A DNA stretch of 18,186 nucleotides from Gammaproteobacteria bacterium. GTDB taxonomy: Bacteria; Gemmatimonadota; Gemmatimonadetes; Longimicrobiales; Gaopeijiaceae. Below, piece after piece: positions 6,093-16,691 of this stretch. The position numbers and the translations under genes are program-made. A model generated the notes under the pieces. It was given only the letters and a program-made list of their open reading frames with translations, did no database searches and was not told the origin of the DNA. The first letter of the stretch is position 1, and each line of letters opens with the position of its first letter. The DNA is taken from assembly GCA_009843625.1 (NCBI GenBank), contig VYDD01000097.1, positions 1 through 18,186 on the forward strand. The letters are read 5' to 3'.

Positions 6093-7057
6093 GATTCCGC
6101 CGCCGAATCCGCGCGCGCCACGAGGGCGGCCACATCCGCGTTGCCGCCGCTGATCACGGCCGCCACCCGGTCGCCGAAGCCCGCGGCCCCCGACCGGAGC
6201 GCCGCCACCGTGGCCGCTCCCGAGAACTCCGCCACCAGCTTTGCGCGTTCGAGCAGGAACACGGCCGCCTCGCGGATGGCATCGTCGGACACGAGCACCA
6301 CCTCGTCCACCAGGTCGCGCACGAGCGCGTAGGTGAGGTCGCCCACCTGCACCGGCGCGAGCCCGTCCGCGATGGTGTCGATGCGGTCGATGCGCACCAC
6401 CCGGCCCGCGTCCAGCGCGGCCCGCATGGACGCCGCCCCCTCTGGCTCCACCCCGATGATGCGCATGCCGGGGCGCAGGGCCCGCAGCGCCACCGCGGTG
6501 CCCGCCGCCAGCCCGCCGCCGCCGATGGGAACGATCGCGGTGTCCACCTCGGGCCAGTCCGCGGCGATCTCCAGGCCCACCGTGCCCTGACCGGAGATGA
6601 TGTCCGGATGGTCGAAGGGCGGGACGATCGCGAGCCCCTCGGCGGCGGCGATCTCTTCCGCCCGCGCCCGCCGCTCCACCGAGGTGGTGCCCTCGAACAC
6701 GACCTCGGCCCCCAGCCGGGCCGCGCCCCGGTGCTTCACGGCCGGCGCCGTGGTCGGCATGACCACCACCGCGCGCACCCCGCGGATGCGGGCGGCCAGC
6801 GCCACCCCCTGGGCATGGTTGCCCGAGGAGTAGGTGATCACCCCGCGCGCCACATCCTCATCGGAGAGCCGGGAGATGAAGTTGTAGCTCCCACGCAGCT
6901 TGAAGGCGCCGCAGCGCTGGAGCGACTCGCACTTCAGGCGCACGCTCACGCCCACCTCATCGGAAAGATCGGGGGACCAGAGCAGCGGGGTGCGTACCGC
7001 CACGCCCTCCAGGCGCGCCGCCGCCGCACGTACGCTTTCGAGCGACGGAACCGTCAC
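6089..7057 (-). CDS. PLP-dependent threonine/serine dehydratase, no ACT domain
   Basis: A 322-residue fold-type II PLP enzyme. Visible sites are the Schiff-base lysine in GAFKLRGS (Lys53), the substrate loop SSGNHAQG (77-84), the phosphate-binding PIGGGGLAAG (179-183) and the pyridine-nitrogen segment SGGNAD near the C-terminus. It lacks the regulatory ACT region of biosynthetic IlvA (usually about 400-514 residues). It therefore resembles catabolic TdcB, serine racemase or hydroxyaspartate dehydratase. The reaction is likely threonine to 2-oxobutyrate or serine to pyruvate, with ammonia release, but racemase activity is possible. The start is GTG at 7057, overlapping the gyrA stop as GTGA. 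It sits between gyrA and a HAD phosphatase with no pathway partner nearby. Confidence 0.86.
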   Translation of the reverse strand: MTVPSLESVRAAAARLEGVAVRTPLLWSPDLSDEVGVSVRLKCESLQRCGAFKLRGSYNFISRLSDEDVARGVITYSSGNHAQGVALAARIRGVRAVVVMPTTAPAVKHRGAARLGAEVVFEGTTSVERRARAEEIAAAEGLAIVPPFDHPDIISGQGTVGLEIAADWPEVDTAIVPIGGGGLAAGTAVALRALRPGMRIIGVEPEGAASMRAALDAGRVVRIDRIDTIADGLAPVQVGDLTYALVRDLVDEVVLVSDDAIREAAVFLLERAKLVAEFSGAATVAALRSGAAGFGDRVAAVISGGNADVAALVARADSAAES

Positions 7058-9582
7058 CCGGCGCTCTCCGGGCCGGCGCCGGTGGCTGCCTCCCGACCAC
7101 CTTGCAGGCCGCCGTCCTCGGCCTCGGGGCCAACCTCGTCCCCGTTGTCGCCCATCACGCGCGCCAGATCGACCAGTTCGTCGTTCTCGTCCAGGTTCAG
7201 CAGGCGCACTCCCTGGGTCAGCCGGCCGATCACGCGGATCTCGTCCACCCGCTGCCGGTTCACCACGCCGTTGCGCGTCACGAGCATGAGTTCGTCGGAC
7301 GGGTGCACGGCCTTCACCGCCACCACCGGGCCCGTCTTGTCGTTCGTCTTCATGTTGATGACGCCCAACCCTCCGCGCCGGTGGACCGGGTACTCTTCGA
7401 CCGCCGAGCGCTTGCCCATGCCGCCCCGCGTGGCCACCAGGATCGACGAGTCCTCGGAGGGCACCATCATGCCCACCACCTGGTCGCCTCCCCGCAGGCG
7501 AATGCCGTACACGCCGCGCGCCACGCGCCCCATGGGGCGGACATCCGACTCGCGGAAACGGATGGCCTGGCCCGCGCGAGTGGCCAGGAGGACCTCGCTG
7601 GCACCGTCCGTGATCTGAACGTCGATCAGCTCGTCGTCCTCATCCACCCGGATGCCGTGGATGCCCACCATGCGGACGTTGCCGTACGCCGACAGCGGCG
7701 TCTTCTTCACGATGCCCTTGCGGGTGCAGAACAACAGGTAGCAGTCCGGCGCGAAGGTGCGCACCGGCACGAACGCGGCAACTTCGTCCTTCGGGTCGAT
7801 GTCGCGCAGATTCACCACCGGCTTCCCGCGCGAATAGCGCCCCGCGTCGGGCGCCTCCCAGACCTTGATCCAGTGGCACTTCCCCGACCGGGTGAAGATC
7901 ATCAGGTAGTCGTGGGTGGAGGCCACGAAGAGGTGCCCGACCTCGTCCTCGTCCTTGGTGGCCATGCCCTTGAGCCCGCGCCCCCCGCGCCGCTGCGCGC
8001 GGTAGGTGGTCAGCGGGATGCGCTTCAGGTAGCCCTGCCGGCTGACGGTGAGCACGACCTCCTCATCCTTGATGAGGTCCTCCATCTCCAGGTCGGCCAC
8101 GCCGGTGAGGATCTCGGTCCGCCGGTCGTCCCCGAACCGCTTCGCGACCTCCTGGAGCTCCTCGACGATGATCTGCATGCGCCGCGGTCTGCTGGAGAGG
8201 ATTTCGTCCAGCTCAGCGATGACGGCGCGCACGTCGGCCAGCTCCCGCTCCAGCTTGTCGATCTCGAGGCCGGTGAGGCGGGCGAGACGCATGTTGAGGA
8301 TGGCCTCGGCCTGCCGCTCGGTGAGAGAGGACGAGAACGGCTCCGCCCGCAGCCGCGCCCTGGCGGTGGCGGTATCGGGCGAGGAGCGGATGATGGCGAT
8401 CACCCGGTCGATGTTGTCGACGGCGATCTTGAGGCCCTCGAGAATGTGTTCGCGCTCCCGCGCCTTCGCCAGGCGGAACTCGCTCCGGCGCACCACCACG
8501 TCGTGCCGGTGATCCACGAAGTGGAAGAGGATCTCGCGCAGCCCCATCACGCGGGGCACGCCGTTCACCAGCGCGAGCAGGATGGTGCCGAAGGTCGCCT
8601 GCATCTGGGTGTGCTTGTAGAGCAGGTTCAGCACCACCTGGGGCACGGTGGCGCGCTTCAGCTCGATCACGATGCGCATGCCGTCGCGGTCGGACTCGTC
8701 GCGCAGCGCCGACACCTGGTGGAGCTTCTTCTCGCGCACCAGCTGGGCGATCTGCTCGATCAGGCGGGTCTTGTTGACCATGAAGGGGATCGCGCGCACG
8801 ACGAGGCGGGCGTTGTTCTTCCCGCGGGCTTCCTCCACGTCGGTGCGGGCGCGCATCACGATGCGGCCGCGGCCGGTGCGGTAGGCGTCGCGGATGCCGC
8901 GGCGGCCGCAGATGAAGGCGCCGGTGGGGAAGTCGGGCCCGGTGACGATGCTCTCCAGCACCTCCTGGGGGAGGTCCGGGTTCTCGATCAGCGCGATGGT
9001 CGCGTCGACCACCTCGCGCAGGTTGTGGGGCGGGATGTTGGTGGCCATTCCCACCGCGATCCCCGAGCTGCCGTTGACCAGCAGGTTGGGCGCGCGCGCG
9101 GGAAGCACGGTGGGCTCGTCGATGCGCCCGTCGAAGTTGGGGATGAAATCGACGGTTTCCTCGTCGATGTCGGTGAGCAGCTGGGTCGCCAGCGGGGTGA
9201 GCCGCGCCTCGGTGTAGCGGTAGGCCGCGGGCGAGTCCCCGTCGATGGAGCCGAAGTTGCCCTGGCCATCGACCAGCGGGTAGCGCAGCGAGAAGTCCTG
9301 CACCATGCGCGCCATGGAGTCGTAGACCGCCGAATCGCCATGCGGATGGTACTTGCCCAGCACCTCGCCGACGACGGTCGCGCTCTTCTTGTAGGGACGG
9401 CCGGGGCCGAGCCCCAGCTCGCTCATGGCGTAGAGGATGCGACGGTGCACGGGCTTCAGGCCGTCGCGGACATCGGGGAGCGCGCGGCGGACGATGACGC
9501 TCATCGAATAGTCGATGAACGACTCCCGCATTTCGTCTTCAAGCAGGCGCGCGAGTATCCGTTCTCCGGGGGCGGAATCCAT
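7054..9582 (-). CDS. gyrA: DNA gyrase subunit A
   Basis: An 842-residue type IIA topoisomerase subunit. With GyrB it cuts both strands and introduces negative supercoils. The winged-helix region carries the catalytic tyrosine Tyr123 in YRYTEARL. The quinolone-resistance region reads HPHGDSAVYDS with Ser84 and Asp88 (E. coli Ser83 and Asp87), the combination found in sensitive enzymes. A C-terminal beta-pinwheel follows, starting with the GyrA box QRRGGRG at 530-536, which marks GyrA rather than ParC. The tail is acidic and Gly/Glu-rich (GDNGDEVGPEAEDGG), as in gyrases that control wrapping through their tail. The ATG at 9582 has a CGAGG about 8 bases upstream. The gene leads an operon with the dehydratase and HAD genes. 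gyrB is not in the window. Confidence 0.97.
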   Translation of the reverse strand: MDSAPGERILARLLEDEMRESFIDYSMSVIVRRALPDVRDGLKPVHRRILYAMSELGLGPGRPYKKSATVVGEVLGKYHPHGDSAVYDSMARMVQDFSLRYPLVDGQGNFGSIDGDSPAAYRYTEARLTPLATQLLTDIDEETVDFIPNFDGRIDEPTVLPARAPNLLVNGSSGIAVGMATNIPPHNLREVVDATIALIENPDLPQEVLESIVTGPDFPTGAFICGRRGIRDAYRTGRGRIVMRARTDVEEARGKNNARLVVRAIPFMVNKTRLIEQIAQLVREKKLHQVSALRDESDRDGMRIVIELKRATVPQVVLNLLYKHTQMQATFGTILLALVNGVPRVMGLREILFHFVDHRHDVVVRRSEFRLAKAREREHILEGLKIAVDNIDRVIAIIRSSPDTATARARLRAEPFSSSLTERQAEAILNMRLARLTGLEIDKLERELADVRAVIAELDEILSSRPRRMQIIVEELQEVAKRFGDDRRTEILTGVADLEMEDLIKDEEVVLTVSRQGYLKRIPLTTYRAQRRGGRGLKGMATKDEDEVGHLFVASTHDYLMIFTRSGKCHWIKVWEAPDAGRYSRGKPVVNLRDIDPKDEVAAFVPVRTFAPDCYLLFCTRKGIVKKTPLSAYGNVRMVGIHGIRVDEDDELIDVQITDGASEVLLATRAGQAIRFRESDVRPMGRVARGVYGIRLRGGDQVVGMMVPSEDSSILVATRGGMGKRSAVEEYPVHRRGGLGVINMKTNDKTGPVVAVKAVHPSDELMLVTRNGVVNRQRVDEIRVIGRLTQGVRLLNLDENDELVDLARVMGDNGDEVGPEAEDGGLQGGREAATGAGPESAG

Positions 9583-9679
9583 GCAGATGCCTCGTGGGGG
9601 TTAGGCGCGCGGGAGCACGCTGCCGGCAGGCCCCGTCCTCATCCGCGACGACGACGGAACGAAACGCTCCTGATTGGCC

Positions 9680-10036
9680 TCAGGTGCCCGGTGCCGGATA
9701 GTAGATGGCTAGCGCGTGGCCGATGAGTCCCTGGTTGCGGCCGATGTCGGCGGTCGCCTGGGTGCGCGTGGTGTCTTCGATGCGCTCGAAGATGATTGCG
9801 TCCGCGCCGAGCGCCGCGGCTTCGGTCCGGAGCAGAAGGAGGATGTCCTCGTTGGAAGTGCCCAGGGGCGCGCGGGCCGTGACCGGACCGATCGTCCGGT
9901 AGCCGTCGCGGGCGGCCTGACCCATTGCGGGTACGATGACTTCGACTTCTTCCGGACCCGCCTTGGGAGGCAGCTGCACGCCGGCGCAGGCCGCAAGGAC
10001 TCCGGAGAGAGCGAGAATGGCGAGTACGTTCCTCAT
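9680..10036 (-). CDS. Small predicted lipoprotein
   Basis: A 118-residue protein. The ATG at 10036 is preferred over the upstream ATG at 10063 because an AGGAG stands about 7 bases before it and it opens the signal peptide directly: MRNVLAILALSGVLAAC with a good lipobox (L-A-A-C, Cys17). The mature domain has 'GYRTIGPVTARAPLG', 'LLLLRTEAAALGADAIIFERIED' and ends 'GHALAIYYP'. The GADAI-centred helix-strand resembles small lipoprotein domains of the DUF4156/RcsF/YbjQ type, but I cannot place it firmly. It probably sits in an envelope membrane. Terminator-like DNA lies upstream and a 97-base gap separates it from gyrA, so it may be its own unit or share a transcript with gyrA. Confidence 0.72.
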   Translation of the reverse strand: MRNVLAILALSGVLAACAGVQLPPKAGPEEVEVIVPAMGQAARDGYRTIGPVTARAPLGTSNEDILLLLRTEAAALGADAIIFERIEDTTRTQATADIGRNQGLIGHALAIYYPAPGT

Positions 10037-10111
10037 CCGCTTCTCCTCGTGAAATGAACGCATTCGGGGCCGACGATTCGGCGGTCCTGCGGAACCCTCT
10101 GAAAATAACAG

Positions 10112-10160
10112 AAAACGCAGGGCAGAGCTACGTTTGCGGCCCTCGACAAGCCTGCGTTTT
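10112..10160 (-). terminator. Terminator downstream of the uvrA-M16 operon
   Basis: AAAACGCAGG (10112-10121) and CCTGCGTTTT (10151-10160) are perfect 10-base complements with a 29-base loop. On the minus strand the closing arm runs into TTTTCTGTTATTTTC, a U-rich tail. On the plus strand it ends in TTTTT. The structure lies 18 bases after the stop of the last M16 gene. The long loop is unusual for an intrinsic terminator, which lowers confidence. Confidence 0.6.
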
Positions 10161-10177
10161 TCGGGGTCCGTCCGCGC

Positions 10178-12289
10178 CTACCCGCCGGGTATCTCCACCA
10201 GCTCGACGGTCACCGGGGATCCGGTGGATTCGGCGCGAACCAGCACACGCGGCCGCTCGACGGTAAAGTACGCGCGCTGGCTGCCTTCCCCGCCGCTGAA
10301 GCGCACCTCGACGACCTCGAAAGTCCCCGCCGGAACCGTGATCTCCGTGTTGCCGCGAACCCGCATGGTGACCGTGCGCGCGCGGCCGCTCTGGGGCTGG
10401 ACGACCGGATAGCGCAGCTCCTGGCCTTCCTCCAGTTCCGAAATCCATGCCACCAGCTCATCCATCTCGCCCAGCAGCGCCCCGCGCACCACTTCCCGTT
10501 CGATCCCGGTTTCCTCGCGGCCGGTCGCCGTGGCCCGGCCGGTGACGCGGTCACCGTCGATCTCCAGCTCCCAGTTCGCCTGCCCTTCGGCGGTGATGAG
10601 CCGGAAGGTGTTGGCTATGGGGCGGAAGCTGCGCGGCGAGAAGAACACCTCCGAGACCTGGGTGAGGTTGTTGACGCGAACCGTGCTGGTCAGGGACATG
10701 GTGCGCTCGTCGTCGCGGGTAGCGAACCCCAGCACTCGCTCCATGTCCGCGACCTGCCGATCCTGCACCATCAGCCGGTAGCGCCAGATGCCGGGCTCGA
10801 GCACCGAGGGGTCGTAGGCAATGTCGGAGTCCCTTACCTCGACATCGTCGATGGTGAGCTGGTTGCCTTCCGCGTCGACCATGCGCACGCGGCCGAAGCG
10901 GGTGAGGTTCGAGCGGACCTGAGTGGCGTCGCCCACCACCACGACCACGGCGCGCTCCGGATCGAAGTGCTCCACCAGCGCGTCCCGGATGTCCTCGGGG
11001 GCCACGGCCGCGACCCGGTCGCGGTACGACACCAGCTCCTCGGTGGAGCGGCCCCGCAGGCGGTAGGTCATGACCTGGCTGGCGATTGCCTGGGGCGTCT
11101 CGACGGTCCGCGGGAACGATCCGATGAGATAGTCCTGCACGTCCGACAGCTCGTCGCCGGGAACCGGCTCGGAGCGGATGATCTCGACCTGGTTGAGCAG
11201 TTCGGCGAGGGCACTGTCGGTGACCTCGCTGCGCACCTCGGCGTTGGCGAGGAAATAGCCCAGGTCGCGCTTGCGCACCGCGGACGTGTACGATCCGTAG
11301 GTCCACCCTTTCTCCTCGCGCAGCACCTGGAAGAGACGGCCCGTGCTGGAACCGCCCAGTACGCGGCTGCCCAGGTTGAGCGGCATCCAGTCCTCGTGGT
11401 CGCCCTTCATGGCCGACTGTCCGACCAGGATGGTCGACTGCACCGATTCCGGCCGGTGCACCAGGATGATCTCCTTCTCTTCGCGGCCGGGAATGTCGAA
11501 GTAGGTGGGGGGCCGCGAGGGACCGGGCTCCCAGTCGGCCAGCGCCTGGTTGAGGCGGGCTTCGATGTCGTCCACGGTCACGTCGCCCGCGACGACCACG
11601 AGCGCGTTGGTGGGCTTGTAGTGGCGCAGGTGGTAGGCAATCAGGTCGGAACGCCGGATGCGCTCGATGCTCTCGGGCGTGGGGAGAAGCCCGTAGGGAT
11701 GGCGTCCGTACACCGCCTGCTGGAATTCCCGGCTGGCCAGGAATCCGGGCGAGCCGAGCTGCACCTGGAGGCCCGTGACCGTCTGCTGGCGGTATTGGTC
11801 GATCTCTTCGTCGGGGAAGCTGGGGTTGACGACGATGTCGCCCAGGAGCTCGAGGCCGGCGTCGAGCTGGGAGGTCACGACTCCGAGAACCACGCTCGTC
11901 CAGTCGTCGCCCGCGACCGCGGACAGGGTCGCACCGATGTGGTCGGTGGCATCGGCGATTTCCAGCGCGGTGCGGCTATCCGTGCCCTTGTTGAGCAGGC
12001 TGGCCACCGTCGCGGCCACGCCCGCGCGGTTGCGGGGGTCGGCGGCGTTGCCCGCCCGCACGACGAGGTTCACGGTGACATACGGCTGCTCGTCGTGGGG
12101 CACCACGATCAGGTCGGCGCCGTTGGACAGCAGACGCTCCTCGAAGGCCGGAAACGGGATGTCGTCGAGCGGCAGGGGCTCGGGAGGGCCATCCTGCGCG
12201 GCGGCGATTGCCGGGCTCGCGAGCGCGACTGCAGCCAGGACCAGCGCGGCGAGCGGGGCGCGGCCCGGGGTTCTGCGCGGCACGATCAT
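10178..12289 (-). CDS. Non-catalytic M16 peptidase-like subunit fused to DUF3108-like domain
   Basis: A 703-residue exported protein with a signal peptide (about 1-32, ending AIAAAQ). Residues of roughly 45-465 are an M16B two-domain unit. The zinc site is lost: where active enzymes have HxxEH, this protein reads GVAATVASLLNKGT, with Ala93, Ala96 and Ser97 in place of His, Glu and His. The C-terminal half keeps family features such as GSSTGRLFQVLREEKGWTYG and the regulatory-type helix segments. Residues of about 485-703 are a beta-rich extra domain with 'WRYRLMV', 'TVPAGTFEVVEV' and 'YFTVERPRVLVRAES', which resembles DUF3108/TapB-like domains. The ATG at 12289 overlaps the stop of the catalytic M16 gene as ATGA. 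The two proteins probably form an active/inactive heterodimer in the periplasm, as other M16B pairs do. Confidence 0.85.
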   Translation of the reverse strand: MIVPRRTPGRAPLAALVLAAVALASPAIAAAQDGPPEPLPLDDIPFPAFEERLLSNGADLIVVPHDEQPYVTVNLVVRAGNAADPRNRAGVAATVASLLNKGTDSRTALEIADATDHIGATLSAVAGDDWTSVVLGVVTSQLDAGLELLGDIVVNPSFPDEEIDQYRQQTVTGLQVQLGSPGFLASREFQQAVYGRHPYGLLPTPESIERIRRSDLIAYHLRHYKPTNALVVVAGDVTVDDIEARLNQALADWEPGPSRPPTYFDIPGREEKEIILVHRPESVQSTILVGQSAMKGDHEDWMPLNLGSRVLGGSSTGRLFQVLREEKGWTYGSYTSAVRKRDLGYFLANAEVRSEVTDSALAELLNQVEIIRSEPVPGDELSDVQDYLIGSFPRTVETPQAIASQVMTYRLRGRSTEELVSYRDRVAAVAPEDIRDALVEHFDPERAVVVVVGDATQVRSNLTRFGRVRMVDAEGNQLTIDDVEVRDSDIAYDPSVLEPGIWRYRLMVQDRQVADMERVLGFATRDDERTMSLTSTVRVNNLTQVSEVFFSPRSFRPIANTFRLITAEGQANWELEIDGDRVTGRATATGREETGIEREVVRGALLGEMDELVAWISELEEGQELRYPVVQPQSGRARTVTMRVRGNTEITVPAGTFEVVEVRFSGGEGSQRAYFTVERPRVLVRAESTGSPVTVELVEIPGG

Positions 12290-13664
12290 GGGATCACTCC
12301 TCCGGTGGGCCGGGCGACGACAACGGTTCGGTTCTCGGGAACGAGGTACGTGCGGGCGACGTTCAGAACGTCATCGAGGGTCACCGCCTCGTAGCGGGAA
12401 AGCACGTTGTTGACCTCGAAGGGATCGCCGTAGGTGAGCGCGAAGGACTGCAGGATGCTGGCCTTGGCGCTGACGGTCATGCGGCTCGCTACCTGGGCGG
12501 CGCGCTGCTGGTTGAGCGCCTTCTCCAACTCACGCCCGGTGATGCCTTCGGCCTTCAGCTTCTCGATCTCCTCCTCGATGACGGCGCGGATCTCCTCGAT
12601 GTTGCCGCCGGCGTGCGGCAGGCTTCCGAACAGCATGAGCCCGGATCCGAGCCGCTGCTGCAGCCCCGAGATGACCACCGGAGCCAGCTCGTCCTGCTTG
12701 ACCAGACGCTGGTGCAGGCGGCTGCTCTCGCCCGCGCTGAAAACCTGGGAAAGCACCGCGAGCGCGTAGACGTCCGGGTGGCCGGCCTCCGGGACGTTGT
12801 ATCCCATGTAGAGGAACGGCAGCCGGGCGTGCTCGTCGCTGACCGAAGCGGTGCGCTCTCCGTCGGTGCGGGGCGTGACCGGCGGTTCGGGAAGCGGAGG
12901 CACGTCCTCTCCGCGGGGAATCGCGCCGAAATACTCTTCCGCCAGCGCGCGGATCTGGTCGGCGGTAACCGCACCGGCCACCGCCAGGGTGGCGTTGTTG
13001 GGCACGTAGTAGCGCTCGTAGAAGTCCTTCACGTCATCCGTGGTGGCCGCGTCGAGATCCTCCATCGAGCCGATCGGCGTATGCCGGTAGGGCTCGTAGT
13101 CGGTGGAAAGCGAATCCAGGACGATTTGCGCCTGCGCGTACGCCACGTTGTCGATGCGCAGGCGGCGCTCCTCCTTCACCACTTCGCGCTGGTTCTCGAA
13201 GCCGCGTTCGCTCACCACCAGGCGGGCCATCCGCTCCGCGTGCAGCCAGAAGGACAGGTTGACCCGGTTGGAGGGGAGGGTCTCGAAATACGCCGTGCGG
13301 TCGGTCGAGGTGGTGCCGTTGAACGTTCCGCCGGCGTTGTTGACCAGCCTGGCGAAGTCGCCGTTGCCCAGGTTCTCGGTCTCCTCGAACACCAGGTGCT
13401 CGAAGAAGTGGGCGAAGCCGGTCCTTCCCGGGACCTCGTGCGCGCTGCCGACGTGGTACCACATGTTGACCGCCACCACCGGCGCCGAGTGGTCCTCGCT
13501 CACGATCACGCGCAGTCCGTTGTCGAGCGAGAAGGTGTCGATGGGGATCGGGGGCAGTTCGAACGCCTGGGCGTGCGCCGGCCCGGCCCCGGCGGCCCAG
13601 ATCAGCGCGATGCATGCCAGGACGGCCGGCCCGGGTGGGAGCGCGGCGCCGTTTCGCTTCTTGT

Positions 13665-13668
<4 letters not shown>
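12286..13668 (-). CDS. Catalytic M16 family zinc metallopeptidase (exported)
   Basis: A 460-residue peptidase with an intact inverted zinc motif, HFFEH (His87, Glu90, His91), and a third ligand in QREVVKEER (Glu166 or Glu167; the 76-residue spacing favours 167). It belongs to the bacterial M16B group, which degrades peptides or processes exported proteins. The frame is open to an ATG at 13716, but I choose GTG at 13668. That start overlaps the uvrA stop as GTGA, has GAGG 6 bases upstream, and directly opens a signal peptide (NKKRNGAALPPGPAVLACIA, then cleavage near AHAQ). Its stop overlaps the non-catalytic M16 partner's start. The enzyme therefore appears to be made together with its partner on the uvrA transcript. 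Confidence 0.9.
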
Positions 13669-16508
<2,840 letters not shown>

Positions 16509-16517
16509 AGGGAAAAC

Positions 16518-16545
16518 ATACTACCGGTCGGGGGGCGTCGGCCAA
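16518..16545 (-). promoter_or_regulatory. Candidate uvrA promoter
   Basis: On the minus strand, TTGGCC (16545-16540) is followed after 16 bases by TAGTAT (16523-16518). Each matches 4 of 6 bases of the sigma-70 consensus. Transcription would begin near 16511, only about 3 bases before the uvrA ATG at 16508. This fits the lack of a ribosome binding site in front of uvrA. Confidence 0.35.
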
Positions 16546-16573
16546 GAAGGAGCATTCCTGGAGGTGCTGCCGC

Positions 16574-16610
16574 TTGTCGCGCGACAAATCGGATATATCT
16601 TCGTGACAAG
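16574..16610. promoter_or_regulatory. Palindrome cluster, candidate operator between uvrA and histidine kinase
   Basis: The 183-base divergent spacer holds a perfect 14-bp palindrome TTGTCGCGCGACAA (16574-16587), a perfect 8-bp palindrome GATATATC (16592-16599) and a further half-site GACAAG (16605-16610). The two GACAA copies are 22 bases apart, about two helical turns. TATATC may double as a -10 element for the kinase, but no well-spaced -35 is seen. A GGCGCATGCGCC palindrome lies further on at 16646-16657. No regulator can be named. Confidence 0.5.
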
Positions 16611-16691
16611 TGAGCGATACGCGAGCAAACGGGCGGGCCGTCCGGGGCGCATGCGCCGTGCGCGATCGGGCGGTTCGGAAGGGATGAGAGA

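Noticed and set aside
7102..9726. An 874-codon open frame on the plus strand, antisense to gyrA
   Set aside because: Composition is extreme (His, Asp, Val, Arg and Gly runs), with no motif. It mirrors the codon pattern of gyrA in GC-rich DNA.
11440..11463. TGCACCG/CGGTGCA inverted repeat in the inactive M16 gene
   Set aside because: Only 7 bp, inside coding sequence, with no associated signal.
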